A stretch of DNA of 64,000 nucleotides from Schlesneria paludicola DSM 18645 (GCA_945862235.1 CAMAYU010000004.1:1-64000); one strand, 5' to 3'. Shown: positions 42,976 to 54,011, counted from the first letter of the stretch. A program made the numbers and translations. Notes: generated from the letters alone by a model not told the origin.

Positions 42976-43767
42976 CTAGAGTGGCTGGCTAATTCCGCCG
43001 TCTTTGCGGACTCGCCAAAAATGTATCGCGATCAACAGCGAAACCACCAACGGAATGGCCACGCAATGCAGGATATAAAACCGATTCAAAGTCGCCTCAC
43101 TCACGAAGCGACTCCCCAACAACAGGAAGCGAGCGTCGCTGCCGTTGGTGATCAGATCGAACCCGCCGATATTGAGCAGCTGAGCACCGGGGCCTTCATA
43201 ACCCAGCACCGGCGTCGCACGAGCCATATTAGAACCGACGGTGATCGCCCAAATCGCCAACTGATCCCAAGGCAGCAGGTAGCCGGTAAACGAGAGCAGC
43301 AGCGTCAACACCAGCAGCAGCACGCCGATCACCCAGTTGAACTCACGCGGCGGCTTGTAGCTACCAGTCAGAAACACGCGGTACATGTGCAGCCAAACCG
43401 TGATGACCATCGCGTGCGCCGACCAACGGTGAATCTCACGCATAATTCCGAGCGTCGTCACGTCACGCAGGGCCAAGATGTCGTTGAAAGCAAACTCCAG
43501 CGTCGGCCGGTAGTAAAACATCAACAGCACACCGGTGATCGTCTCGACGAGAAACAGGAAGAACGTAATTCCACCCATGCACCATGTGTACGAGAGCGCA
43601 ATCCCCTGCTGCTTAATCGAGACCGGATGCAGATGCAGGAAGAAGTTCGTCAGCATCACGACGATGCGGTTACGCCGATCGACGGGGGCTGGGTGACGGA
43701 AGATCGACTTCCAAATCTGCGAGCCGCGAATGTAGTCGCCAACAGACATCAATGAACCCTCAAACAT
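42976..43767 (-). CDS. Cytochrome b N-terminal (b6-like) protein
   Basis: HRWSAHAMVITVWLHMYRVF and HCVAIPLVVSLLIAIHFWRVRK bis-His pairs; WCMGGITFF Cys. Confidence 0.94.
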   Translation of the reverse strand: MFEGSLMSVGDYIRGSQIWKSIFRHPAPVDRRNRIVVMLTNFFLHLHPVSIKQQGIALSYTWCMGGITFFLFLVETITGVLLMFYYRPTLEFAFNDILALRDVTTLGIMREIHRWSAHAMVITVWLHMYRVFLTGSYKPPREFNWVIGVLLLVLTLLLSFTGYLLPWDQLAIWAITVGSNMARATPVLGYEGPGAQLLNIGGFDLITNGSDARFLLLGSRFVSEATLNRFYILHCVAIPLVVSLLIAIHFWRVRKDGGISQPL

Positions 43768-43859
43768 GCGGGGAAGCCACCACCACCTACCCGACCTCGC
43801 CGCCAACTCAAGCCACAGGCAAACGAAAAACAGCTGCTTTGCGACAACTTAACCCAACG

Positions 43860-44873
43860 TCACGCCAATTCGATGAACGACGCCGCATCAACCCACTGAC
43901 CCATCTCTTCCTGAAACTTCACACTCTTATCAACCTCCAGCATCCCCTCAGCGACTCGCAAGCCGACCCGCTCAAGCGGCCGCGGCGCGGGACCCTCAAA
44001 GTTCACACCCGTCATATAAAAACCCGAACCGTGGCAAGGGCACTTGAATTTCTGCTCGCCATCCAGCCAACTCGGGGTACAACCAAGATGCGTACACACA
44101 GAAGCTAGCGCGACAATCAAATTACGACCTTCATACTGATCGGTGTGAACAATCCAGACGCCGTATTGATCTTTCCACTTGTTGGACACCGAGTTGAGCG
44201 GGTAGTCCGAAGCCGGCCCCACTTTGAATTTGGACGGAGGTTCAACAAGAACATTGGGAAACATAAACCGGGCCGTACCGAGCGTCGCGATTCCCGTGAC
44301 CGCAGTGATGCTCGTCCAAGCCAAATTGAAGGCCGACGAGAACGGAGCACAGGCAACCACAATCGCCGCCATCAAGAAGCCGCGACGAGGCTGCTCAACT
44401 TTCCTTGAGGCCACCACGGGCTTCGAAGGCATGGGCGGAGCAACAACAGGAGCCTTCCCAGATGCGACCGCCGGTGCCGGAGCCGCCGCCATCGCACCAG
44501 CCTTCCCTTCACGCACCGCCTTCAGCATGTCCTGAACTGACGGACGCGGGCCCGCAGCAGCAGCAACAGGCTTCACCGTCGCAACAGGAGCAGACTCACC
44601 CGCTGCAACCGCAGGCGATGCCGCAGCACTAGCCCCCTTCGCGCGAATCGCCGCCATGATGTCCTTCGTGGAACCAGGCTTGGCTACAGGAGCCGCAGCG
44701 ACCGGAGACACCGCAGCTTGAGCAGCCGCTGCCACAGAAGAGACAGCCTCAGGAGCGGGTGTTACAGCAACAGCTTCAGCGACTGCACTGTCACTCGACG
44801 CCGCTGCTGCTGCCGCTTTTTGTGCTCGGATCTTGGCGAGGATATCAGCGGTGGAAGGTTTCTTCTCGTCCAT
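43860..44873 (-). CDS. Rieske 2Fe-2S protein with long Ala/Pro-rich repetitive N-terminus
   Basis: CTHLGC and CPCHGSGF cluster motifs; start at [18 protein letters not shown]. Confidence 0.93.
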   Translation of the reverse strand: MDEKKPSTADILAKIRAQKAAAAAASSDSAVAEAVAVTPAPEAVSSVAAAAQAAVSPVAAAPVAKPGSTKDIMAAIRAKGASAAASPAVAAGESAPVATVKPVAAAAGPRPSVQDMLKAVREGKAGAMAAAPAPAVASGKAPVVAPPMPSKPVVASRKVEQPRRGFLMAAIVVACAPFSSAFNLAWTSITAVTGIATLGTARFMFPNVLVEPPSKFKVGPASDYPLNSVSNKWKDQYGVWIVHTDQYEGRNLIVALASVCTHLGCTPSWLDGEQKFKCPCHGSGFYMTGVNFEGPAPRPLERVGLRVAEGMLEVDKSVKFQEEMGQWVDAASFIELA

Positions 44874-45290
44874 TTCGACTCGCTTCCGCGTGGCAGGAAG
44901 TGCGATGGAATGCACAAACAATGTGCGTTTGCCCCATTCGCCAGCCTTGTGTCTCGGCGGATTCTGGCAACATCCATTCGGACTGACAACCACATGAACT
45001 GAGTCGTTCTGGAATTTCTCAGAAGCAGGAATGAAACCCGCAACACAACGGCAGGAATCACCTCACATTAACCCTGATTTCGAGTACACGATTCAGGCCT
45101 CCTTGATGAACACCGCGCAGCCTTTGATCCCCAAACCGCCACCCCCATGACGATACGCGAGACTGACTTTGTTTCGAGTGGGCAGTCGGATTACAACGGG
45201 CGAACTCATCGGCGAAACCACACGCGACTTACCACGCCTCAAACCTCTCGCGCACGAAAGAGCTTCGTGACCATCGACTCCCGGCTCGCC

Positions 45291-46304
45291 GAAATGGAAC
45301 GGCTCATCCGCCGCGATCCCGCGCAGCGCGGCCTGATCGCATCGGAGGCCACTCGCGGTCCGCTCTGTCCGGGACATCTCGCTGCTGCCGCGCGACATCT
45401 CACAGAGCATGGTCGGCGAGTCCTCCTCGTGACCGGCTTCTTCATCCCCGGTGCCTCACCTCCTGCCGCTGAAACAGATGGCCCACCGGGAACCGCGATC
45501 CTCGCCGCAGCCCTCAAGCAACTTGGCCTTTCAATCCAGATCGCGACCGACGAACCCTGCCGTACCGCCGTCGAAGTCGCCGCACAAGAAATGGGACTCA
45601 CGTCCAAGGAAATTTGCACGATCCCGTCTCGTCGCGAGGAACAGGAACCTTGGCTCGCGCGTCTGCTGGCCACAACCTCACACCAGCCGTCACTGACGCA
45701 TCTGATCTCACTCGAACGAGTTGGCCCGTCACACACGAGCGACTCCGTTCAAACGCAGCTTCTCGAAGCAATCGCTTCCGATCGGTCCTCGCAACACGAC
45801 TTCGATCGCCTCGTTCCACCCAGCGACCAAGATCATTGCCACAACATGCGCGGCGAGTGCATCGACACACACACGGCACCGCTGCATCGGTTGTTTGAAC
45901 TGGCGGCTTCTCGCGACGACATTCGCACGATCGGGATTGGTGACGGCGGGAATGAGATCGGCATGGGAAGCATCCCGTGGCGGGAACTGCATCACCGACT
46001 GAACGGCCCTCACGCCGCGCGCGTCCCGTGCCGCATTCCCACCGATTGGACGATCGTGGCGGGAGTCAGTAACTGGGGAGGGCAAGCTCTCGCCGCCGCC
46101 GTGCTGTCACTCACAAACCACACGCACGCGGCACGAGATTGGACGGCCAACCAACAGCTTCAGTCACTCGAACGCCTCGTCACAGATGGCCCCGCCGTCG
46201 ATGGCATCACGCGGCTGCGCGAAGCGACCGTGGATGGATTGCCGTTCCTCACCTACATCCAACCGTGGGAGGGACTGCGCCGCCTGATGGGTTTCACGGA
46301 GTAA
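45291..46304 (+). CDS. DUF4392/D-glutamate cyclase-like protein
   Basis: MERLIRRDPAQRGLIASE..., RRVLLVTGFFIPGASPPAAETDGPPG, IGIGDGGNEIGMGSIPW; start uncertain (ORF extends to 45147). Confidence 0.78.
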   Translation, partial: EMERLIRRDPAQRGLIASEATRGPLCPGHLAAAARHLTEHGRRVLLVTGFFIPGASPPAAETDGPPGTAILAAALKQLGLSIQIATDEPCRTAVEVAAQEMGLTSKEICTIPSRREEQEPWLARLLATTSHQPSLTHLISLERVGPSHTSDSVQTQLLEAIASDRSSQHDFDRLVPPSDQDHCHNMRGECIDTHTAPLHRLFELAASRDDIRTIGIGDGGNEIGMGSIPWRELHHRLNGPHAARVPCRIPTDWTIVAGVSNWGGQALAAAVLSLTNHTHAARDWTANQQLQSLERLVTDGPAVDGITRLREATVDGLPFLTYIQPWEGLRRLMGFTE

Positions 46305-46395
46305 GGCGACCGGCAAGAGTTGTCTCACCTACAGTCACCTCAAGCGCGAACATGGGCGCCGATAGACTTTGCCGTCGTTCACACTTCGAGTTGGT
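46305..46395. repeat. Element family C, copy 2 (diverged)
   Basis: gcgaccggcaagagttgtct and cgttcacacttcg shared with 9660-9763. Confidence 0.55.
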
Positions 46396-46423
46396 GGCAG
46401 GCTGGCAACTCTTTGGACTCGCC

Positions 46424-47038
46424 TCACGTCGCCACATCAACCCGCGCATCGTCGCGGGCGAGCGAATTTTGACGCAGCTTCTCACGCGCACGACTCAGAG
46501 TTGGGCCGATCGAGTTCTCGGGAACTCCCAACCCCGCGCTGATCTCGCGGTAAGAACGCCCCTCCAAGTGAAACAGCTTCACGACCATCGCCTCGGTCTC
46601 GACGAGTCCATCGAGCATTCGCTGCACCAGTTCGCGATTCTCAATTCGAGCCGAGGCATCGAACTCGTTCGCGTTGACATGCTCCAAAGCCGCGCCGTGA
46701 GTCTTCACATGCCCCATCGCTTCAGCCATGCGCCGCCGAGTCACTTCGTGGACTACAATCCGGCGAGCAATGACCGTCAGATAGGTCGCCAAAGAACTCT
46801 CGCCCCGGAACCGCCGCAACACGTCGAAATCGTTATCGACCAGGGTGAGAAAAATGTCGGCCGACAAGTCGTCCGTGTCATGCCTAGACAGTTGAACGCT
46901 GCGGGCGTGAGCGGTGTGCTGAATGACGTGAACGAACACTCCCGCGAAACGATCCACGAACTCCTTCCACGCCCCGGGTTGCCGGTCGAGGCAGTTCGCC
47001 AACAGATTGCGGTCAATGTCGGTCAGAGCCACGATCAC
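46424..47038 (-). CDS. RNA polymerase sigma-70 family (ECF-like) sigma factor
   Basis: SADIFLTLVDNDFDVLRRFRGESSLATYLTVIARRIV; YREISAGLGVPENSIGPTLSRAREKLR. Confidence 0.85.
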   Translation of the reverse strand: MIVALTDIDRNLLANCLDRQPGAWKEFVDRFAGVFVHVIQHTAHARSVQLSRHDTDDLSADIFLTLVDNDFDVLRRFRGESSLATYLTVIARRIVVHEVTRRRMAEAMGHVKTHGAALEHVNANEFDASARIENRELVQRMLDGLVETEAMVVKLFHLEGRSYREISAGLGVPENSIGPTLSRAREKLRQNSLARDDARVDVAT

Positions 47039-47440
47039 ACCTGTTCATACGCTGCAAGTTCACTCACGATGAGTCGGGACGTTTCTCACGCCGACACCGC
47101 TGCCACTCTATTCACGGCCCGTTCGCGGGACAAGATGTCTCGACTCCCGTCACACTGGACTCGACCGCTTCGCCACACAGACTGAGATGTATTCCTGCGG
47201 TCGAGAATCTCTCACACCATTTCTTGACGCTCTTTCGGAGTGGACCTAAGATTTCGTCGGTTTTACCGGTTCCGTGAATGATCTCAACGCAATCCATTTC
47301 AGTCGCGCCGTTGGGATTTCCGATAAGACTGCCGACAGCAGCCTCAAGCGGTTGACCGGCACAATCCTGACGATCAACACTCCGACGATCAGTACAAACT
47401 TGTCGAATCCTTCTCAAAACCCTGACACGAAAGCCCCAAA

Positions 47441-47731
47441 ATGACGCACGTCGTTGCTGAACCCTGCTTCAACTGCAAGTACACCGACTGCGTGACGGTC
47501 TGTCCGGTCGAATGCTTCTACGAAGGGGAAGCCATGCTCTTCATCCATCCCGAAGAGTGCATCGACTGCGAAGCGTGCGTCCCCGAATGCCCGCCCGCCG
47601 CAATCTTCCATCAAGACAATCTCCCCGCCGAATGGGCCGACTACACCGCCCTCAACGCCGAAATGGCCCTCAACTGCCCGGTGATCACCGAACGTAAAGA
47701 TCCGATGGGTCCGCCGATCGAAAAGAATTGA
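47441..47731 (+). CDS. fdxA: 7Fe/8Fe ferredoxin
   Basis: [18 protein letters not shown] ... [12 protein letters not shown]. Confidence 0.94.
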   Translation: MTHVVAEPCFNCKYTDCVTVCPVECFYEGEAMLFIHPEECIDCEACVPECPPAAIFHQDNLPAEWADYTALNAEMALNCPVITERKDPMGPPIEKN

Positions 47732-47769
47732 GCGTCGCGTCTCACGCCGTCATCTCTACAGACAACACC

Positions 47770-47806
47770 AGAACCCCGATCCTCTTGGACCGGGGTTCTT
47801 CGTTTT
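47770..47806 (+). terminator. Rho-independent terminator of fdxA
   Basis: agaaccccg ... cggggttct followed by tcgtttt. Confidence 0.75.
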
Positions 47807-48177
47807 CCCGTGGCCAGTAAGAGGCTGTGCATTGATTACGTCCGAGAGTTGGTGTCACCAAGGTGTTGAGCCCCGGAGGGGCGGCCTCAATCCGATCCGA
47901 GCGTGTCGAGACCGCCCGGAGACAGGCTCGAAAGGGGACGCCCCTCCGGGACTGGGTGCGGTGATCTCCTGTCCTGGGGCGGACGAAGTGTCCGCCCCAA
48001 GCTTTACTCGGACGCCGCTCTGCGGCTCAAGAAATCCCAACTCTCGGAAGTTGAAAATGCACAGCCACTTCGCCCTCGACTCGTAGGATGGACGCCCCCG
48101 TCCGTCCGGTTTTAGCGCTGAGTCGCGGACGAGCAAGAGTCCCCGTCCTACAGACTTCCCGTCGAACAAGTTCGCCT

Positions 48178-48510
48178 TCAATACCTCGGCACGCTCGCGT
48201 CGATCACTTGTGACCACTGGTCGATCCCGCCCGCCATGTTAATCGCGTGGTCGAAGCCTTGCTGGCGGAGCCAATTCACCACGCGCATGCTTCTCCCGCC
48301 GTGATGACAGTGAACGACGATCTCGCCGCTCTTGTGAGATTCCAATTCGGAAACCCGCGCGGCAAGCTGGCTCATCGGCAGCAACATCGTTCCTTCGATG
48401 CACGCCGTCGCGTACTCATCCGGCTCGCGCACGTCGAGAAACAAAAATGCAGAGCCACTGTCGAGCTTCCCCTTCACGGCGGAGCAGTCGATTTCGATCG
48501 GTGTTGTCAC
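48178..48510 (-). CDS. Single-domain rhodanese-like protein
   Basis: FLDVREPDEY, VVHCHHGGRSMRVVNWL active-site Cys loop. Confidence 0.92.
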   Translation of the reverse strand: MTTPIEIDCSAVKGKLDSGSAFLFLDVREPDEYATACIEGTMLLPMSQLAARVSELESHKSGEIVVHCHHGGRSMRVVNWLRQQGFDHAINMAGGIDQWSQVIDASVPRY

Positions 48511-48561
48511 GGTTTCTCCTGCTGGGCTTGAGGGCTAACGAACGTATCGCAATCACTTCTT

Positions 48562-48636
48562 GGTGAGCCGGGTGCCGTCAGGCCCCGGACTCTTGTCGCT
48601 CGGAAGAGTCCGGGGCCTGACGGCACCCGGCTCACC
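48562..48636. repeat. Family B palindromic element, copy 3 (perfect)
   Basis: 33-bp perfect inverted arms ggtgagccgggtgccgtcaggccccggactctt around a 9-nt loop. Confidence 0.95.
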
Positions 48637-48657
48637 GGAACGTTTTTATTGAGGGCA

Positions 48658-49632
48658 TCAATCGACCACTTTCATCCTCTGTCCCAACTCCCTCAGCACT
48701 TCGATATCACTGTTCGGTCGAGTCGCCGCGCGGGGATGAGTGTGATCGCAACCGATCCAGTCGCGCAGCTTGAGGAACTGCGCACACGAATGCTTGTACG
48801 CGGATGAGGGGCTGCGAAACGCGAAGTAGCCCAAGTACTGAAGCTGATCGTTCAACTCGTAGAAGCGAGGATCGCCCGTCTCCCAATACGTGTCTCGCAC
48901 GGCGAACAGGTCCGGTGCGAAGCTGCTCAGCCCCAACAAGTAATCGCTGCCGTACATGATCATGTCGATCGCGAAGTCGTTCCCGGTGTAGACCGCAAAG
49001 TCGGGCCGCTTCGCATCACGGAGCTTCAGACGCTCCCATTCGGGTTCGCGATGAAAGGACGAATGCTTCGCCCCGACACACTGCGGCACGGCCATCATCC
49101 CAGCATACGTTTCGAGGTCGTAGACCGCTCCAAACGGCGCGAGGTCCGTTGTCAGCTCGAACCCAATGAACTTGTCGCTCACGCTGCCGAGCCGCTCGTA
49201 ACTGCGGGCGATCTCGGGGCCGGACTGCCTCGTCAGACCAAACGATTGAAAGATCGCGGGCGTCCCACCGAACGACTGAATCGCCTCCATCCGCTCGGCA
49301 TACGCCTCGAACGCAAACGCATCGCCTGCGCTGTCCGCAACAAACGCCCCCGCGACGAACGCACCGCCACTCAGCACAGACCGAGTCCGCCGCAACACTT
49401 CGTTCTGAATCGCGTGATCGATGAGATTCACATACCCCGTGTCCATGTTCACCGCCGGAGTCAGCCCCGCCCCGGCCGTCCGCGCGACATGCTCTTCAAA
49501 CGCGGACCAATCCACCGCGCCGCTCTCCAAAAACGGCAGCAACACGGCCGAGATCCCCGTCACTTTGCGACGCGGCTTCAGCATGGTCAGGGGATCGAGT
49601 GACATCGCGGCACCTATCGAGTGAGGCTGCAA
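48658..49632 (-). CDS. Dihydrodipicolinate synthase (DapA) family protein
   Basis: 324 aa; GISAVLLPFLESGAVDWSAFEEHV, FAVYTGNDF. Confidence 0.82.
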   Translation of the reverse strand: MQPHSIGAAMSLDPLTMLKPRRKVTGISAVLLPFLESGAVDWSAFEEHVARTAGAGLTPAVNMDTGYVNLIDHAIQNEVLRRTRSVLSGGAFVAGAFVADSAGDAFAFEAYAERMEAIQSFGGTPAIFQSFGLTRQSGPEIARSYERLGSVSDKFIGFELTTDLAPFGAVYDLETYAGMMAVPQCVGAKHSSFHREPEWERLKLRDAKRPDFAVYTGNDFAIDMIMYGSDYLLGLSSFAPDLFAVRDTYWETGDPRFYELNDQLQYLGYFAFRSPSSAYKHSCAQFLKLRDWIGCDHTHPRAATRPNSDIEVLRELGQRMKVVD

Positions 49633-49692
49633 TAGACTTCATCGAGTGCGAAACTTGACTCATTGAGTCGAGCATTCGTTTTTTCTTTCAAT

Positions 49693-49801
49693 GTAGCCTT
49701 CATCGCTCCGCGTGAAGACAGCCGTGCGCAAGTTCAACGCGGATTGTTCCATCGACCTCTCCACTGACTCGGCTATCTTCACGCGGAGCGATGAAGGCTA
49801 C
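49693..49801. repeat. Palindromic element with 32-bp terminal inverted repeats (1 mismatch)
   Basis: gtagccttcatcgctccgcgtgaagacagccg / cggctatcttcacgcggagcgatgaaggctac. Confidence 0.9.
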
Positions 49802-49833
49802 TTTGATCTGAGACGAAGCCCGCGCTGGAATCT

Positions 49834-50232
49834 TCATTGAGGGACAACCTCGACGGTTCCGAACTGCCGAAAATGATCGTCGAACGCGAATGCCGTTCGG
49901 ATCGCGAGCATGTCCAACACGATTTTGCTCGTGCAATCGGTAAAGGACCAGCCCGACACATGAGTTCGCTGGAAGAGATCCCACGCACGACGGAAGTCGT
50001 CCTGTGAGACGTGGTGATTCCGAATCAACCCGCTTTCGAGCAGCAGCCGTCCGACCTCAATGGCGCGCCGGGATTCGCGACGCATGCAGAGTAATGTCAG
50101 CGTCTCATCGACGACGTAGTCCGTCGTCACCAATGATTGTCTGTTGCTGCGCAGCCACTCGACCGCACGCCGGTGGTTCGGGTCCGAGGGAACGTGCAGC
50201 GCGAACCAAGCCCCGGTATCCACGAAGACCAT
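49834..50232 (-). CDS. PIN domain (VapC-type) toxin
   Basis: MVFVDTGAWFALHVPSDPNHRRA, DYVVDETLTLL, SFTDCTSKIVLDML, FAFDDHF acidic residues. Confidence 0.88.
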   Translation of the reverse strand: MVFVDTGAWFALHVPSDPNHRRAVEWLRSNRQSLVTTDYVVDETLTLLCMRRESRRAIEVGRLLLESGLIRNHHVSQDDFRRAWDLFQRTHVSGWSFTDCTSKIVLDMLAIRTAFAFDDHFRQFGTVEVVPQ

Positions 50233-50468
50233 CACGGAACCCCATACAAAAGAGTGTCGTGATCGCAACCGGAGAATCCATCGACCACACTCGCCAACGG
50301 CAAATTGGCGATCCGCAATGTTTCCGTGAGCAACTTGGAACAATGTTCTGGCAACGGGACTTCTGCGTCATCCCGCACAGGGATCAACTCGACGACCGTG
50401 TTCTCGGCCAGTTCCCACTCACCGTCGGGCACCACGACACCGTTCTGAACATGACCTTGCAGACGCAT
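50232..50468 (-). CDS. Cognate antitoxin (AF2212-like)
   Basis: MRLQGHVQNGVVVPDGEWELAENTVVELIPV; start/stop overlap with the PIN toxin. Confidence 0.7.
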   Translation of the reverse strand: MRLQGHVQNGVVVPDGEWELAENTVVELIPVRDDAEVPLPEHCSKLLTETLRIANLPLASVVDGFSGCDHDTLLYGVP

Positions 50469-50756
50469 GAAACCGGCTCCTCATTGAGGGCGGGATGGTA
50501 CACGCACCTCCGCTCGCAAACCATCGGGCACGACGCGGTGACGATCGAAAGCCCCACCCGCTGGGTTAAACGCAAACTGTTGTTCTGAACCCACAACCTT
50601 GCTCAGGAACCCGTCCACCTCTGATCAACGTTGCGGTCTCGGCGGAAACCACAGCGACAATCGCCCTCCATAAGGACAGGATGGAAAGGCCCGGATATTC
50701 GCCGACGGTTGCGATCCCGTTGTCCGTGGCAGTGTTCGCGGCCCGGTTCGCGTGTC

Positions 50757-53700
50757 CTACCGACCGGCATTTGGCGGAATCATCAGACTCAATCGCCCCG
50801 TATGTTTCTGAAGCTGGATCGAACTGCTCATTGAGTAATCGGGGGTGTACACGATCATGTCCGGAAAGTCCGCCTCGTCTGGTATGGCCGACTTGCCTGA
50901 ATGAACCGACATGGCGGCGTCGCGGGGCAGCGTCGATCCGGCAGAGCGAATGATGGTGATCGGTTCAAAAGGCTTGGAGCCGTCTTTGATTATGTTCGAC
51001 TTGGCCCACAGTCGTGAGTACACGAACACCCCCCCCGTCCACGGATCGTTCAGCGCCATGATGGGCAGGACTCGCGCCGGTTCCTGCTGGCCGTTGATGA
51101 TGCAGTAGGCAGCGAGGTCTTCCAGCGAATCCGGCAGTTCACCGTTGTGTTCCTTCTTCCACAACACCATCGCGAGAGCCAGCAGCGTCTGGCGGTTGAC
51201 GACTTCAACGACCATGACAATGTCGGTGAGGCCATCACCAAAGCGGGAGGAATACTCCGAGTGAAAGACCGCGTGACGCCACTCACTTCCCGGTTCGCCG
51301 CCCCGCGCGAGTCGTTCCCTCTGGCTGACAAACTGTTGATAGGCATTGAAGCCCGGAATCCGCATCGTTCCTTCCAGTGAGCCATACAGATGCCAGCGTC
51401 AGTAAAGAACTTGCTCATTCATCCGAACTCTGCGGGCGAACTCGTGCGGGATCAACATGACCGCCACGTTCTTCGCGAAGCGCAACGAAGTCGGGTCATC
51501 GGGATTGTCCAATTCCTGACGGATCCATTTCTCGCTCCCCAAACCCAACATGAAATCGGCCGCGCTCGCCTCGCGTAGTGATGGGTATCGAGACAACTCG
51601 TCGCGCGTCTGGCTGATCGCTGAGAGGAGCATCTCCCGCGACACATCGCTGCGTCCCGACCACTCGACGAGCGATTGCAAATACTCGGCTTGGAACTCTC
51701 GCCCACGGACCCAATTCCAGACTTCGGCTTGACTCGCGAAACACCGCGTCAGCCGAAGACCGGCCATGTGGTAACGCAACATTTCTTCAGCACCACGCTG
51801 CCACTTACCGAGCTGAATGGCATCGAGCAGCAGTTGCGGATTCGGAGTCGCATCCTCATAGGGCATCGCGGTCCGCTGAGTCCGATACGTCGCGGGCAGT
51901 TCAACGGAGAGCACTCCCACGATCGTCGCCAACGCCCGCTCGTTGACCGACCAGAACCGCTCGCTCACCGCCCGTTCAATCTCATCAGGTTTTTCGTCCT
52001 TGGCCAACTTGGCCGCGAACTCGGGAGACGACCGTATTTGCGAGACCAACTGATAGCTGCGGTTCACGCTGACGAGGCGATCTCGTACCGCGAGGCTCTC
52101 TGCCGATGTGGGTTGCGTAACCGCGTTGACCGCCGCTCGAATCGGTCTCAGATCGTGTGAGATGTCCGAACCCACGATCGACTCACGCCGTTCGGTCTCG
52201 CGCGGGTACAGCAGAGCCATCAACGTCGGCGATGACGGGCCGAGTCCCGGAATCTCCAGCCACCGGTACAGGGCCACCCCGAACAACAACAGCAGCGGTG
52301 GCAGAGCCAGCCCCACCGCGAGTCGCTTCAGCACCGACCCGTCTCGGCGCTCGAGCAGCCAATGTCGCGAGTACCAGCCAGTGAGACACAAAAACCAAAC
52401 GGCGATGCCCCCCACCGCCCACCAGCGCGGCAGCGAAACATTGACCACAAGCACCTGCCACCAAATGAGCAGAATGGTCGCCATCAAGCCCGCCCCCACG
52501 GCGAGGATCATCCGCCGAAACAACATCGCGGCGGCTTGTCCCACCGCGTAGCTCATCAGTACGAACCACAACACGTCGAAGAAATGTTCGCGTTGAAATC
52601 GCGTGATCGCAACCAGTGGGTGTCTCATCTCATCAGTGTTGTGTTGATTCTCAAATCGTGAACCGCTCCACGGAATGAAGGCCCATTCCGCGAGACACGC
52701 CACGGCCCAGCAGACGGCGGGAATCCAGCAGGCCCTCGGCAACCAGACGACCTGCTTGGCCAGCCAGATCATCGTGGGAGAGGTGCCGCGATTGGCGAGG
52801 AACCGTAACTGTTGGCCTCCCGCATCGAAGCGAAAACCAAGGACTCCCATCACCAGCGGCAGGGCGACAATCAACGGAATCACTGCAAACGTGATTGCTC
52901 CATCACCATCCGCGAGGCTGTACAGCGCCAGCAAGAGACTCGTCGCACAGACGATCACCAGCAGCCCGGTATGCAACGACTCGCGGTGCCGTTCTTGCCA
53001 AACCAATCGCTGCCAAGTCCGCCAGCCCGAGTGCTCACTCTCAATAGCAACCGGCACGCGCGAGGATCGTCCTCGCTTCCAAGGCAGCATCGCCGTCAAC
53101 CGGTCGTTGAGTTCTTCCAGCCACGAGGCATCAAAGTACTGCCCGCGACACCACCTCAACCCGAGGCAGATATTCAAAGCTGCGGTCCCCAGAAAGCAAA
53201 CGGCAACAAAGCCGGGAAAGAGCGATTGAAGATAGATTTCTACGTGAGGCATCCTTCCGTACCGAAGCCAGCTCAAATAAATCACCGTCACCATTGGCAC
53301 GAGATAGATCGCCATCCACCACACCAGCGCCGTGGGCACGGCGGTCACCACGCGGCGACTCGTCAAGGAACCGAGCGTGCCCCACAACAGAAATCCCGCC
53401 CCGACCAGCGAAAGAACTCCGAGCATTCCCACTGCGGCCCAAACCAACGACGCGCCGGTGTTCATAGAACTCTTGAATTCAAACCCCGAGCCGACCGACA
53501 GCACCGCCGCCCACAGCCACATCACCAGCAGCAGCGACACCGCTCCGGCAATCGCGCAGCCAGACTTCGCCAGCAGCGTCGGCCACGGCGGCGCAGCGAG
53601 ATTCAGCAGCCAGTCACTCGTCCGCTCTTCCCGCTCCAAAGCAAACAACATCGCAGTGGACGCGATCAGGAAGAAGGGGACCAAGTACAACGGGATGATG

Positions 53701-53906
53701 TAGAGGAAGAGGATCGCCACTGAGGGCGGCATCTCCGGAAACGGAGTCACGCTCATCACGATGCGCGCGATCAACTGCAAGCAGATTCCTGAGACCAACA
53801 CGCCGACCCACAGCGTTCTCTGCTGGCGGTACTCCTTCCAGAACATCCGACCGAACGGACGAACATCGAACGACGATTGAGAGCCGGTGGCGGGAACGGT
53901 GGTCAT
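50757..53906 (-). pseudogene. ABC-2 type permease interrupted by an in-frame TGA at 51399-51401
   Basis: ORF 51399-53906 (835 aa) and ORF 50757-51365 (202 aa) are in the same frame, separated by TGA plus 11 open codons (VLY*RWHLYGSLEGTMRIPG). Confidence 0.7.
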
Positions 53907-54011
53907 CGGACACCTCGCTTTGCTGACGAATGGGGGGCATTCTGGTGGCGTGCATCGTCACTCGCGCGACATGCCCGCCTTGTCTTGGGCGTCAGCCCTC
54001 TTCCATGCCTT

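Noticed and set aside
47832-48170. Short overlapping ORFs between fdxA and the rhodanese gene
   Set aside because: Region consists of inverted GC-rich repeats (ccccggaggggc.../...gcccctccgggg, gtaggatggacgcccccgtccg); ORFs look fortuitous.
51399-51401. Selenocysteine codon in the ABC permease
   Set aside because: No convincing SECIS-like hairpin seen just downstream and no redox context; kept only as one hypothesis for the split gene.
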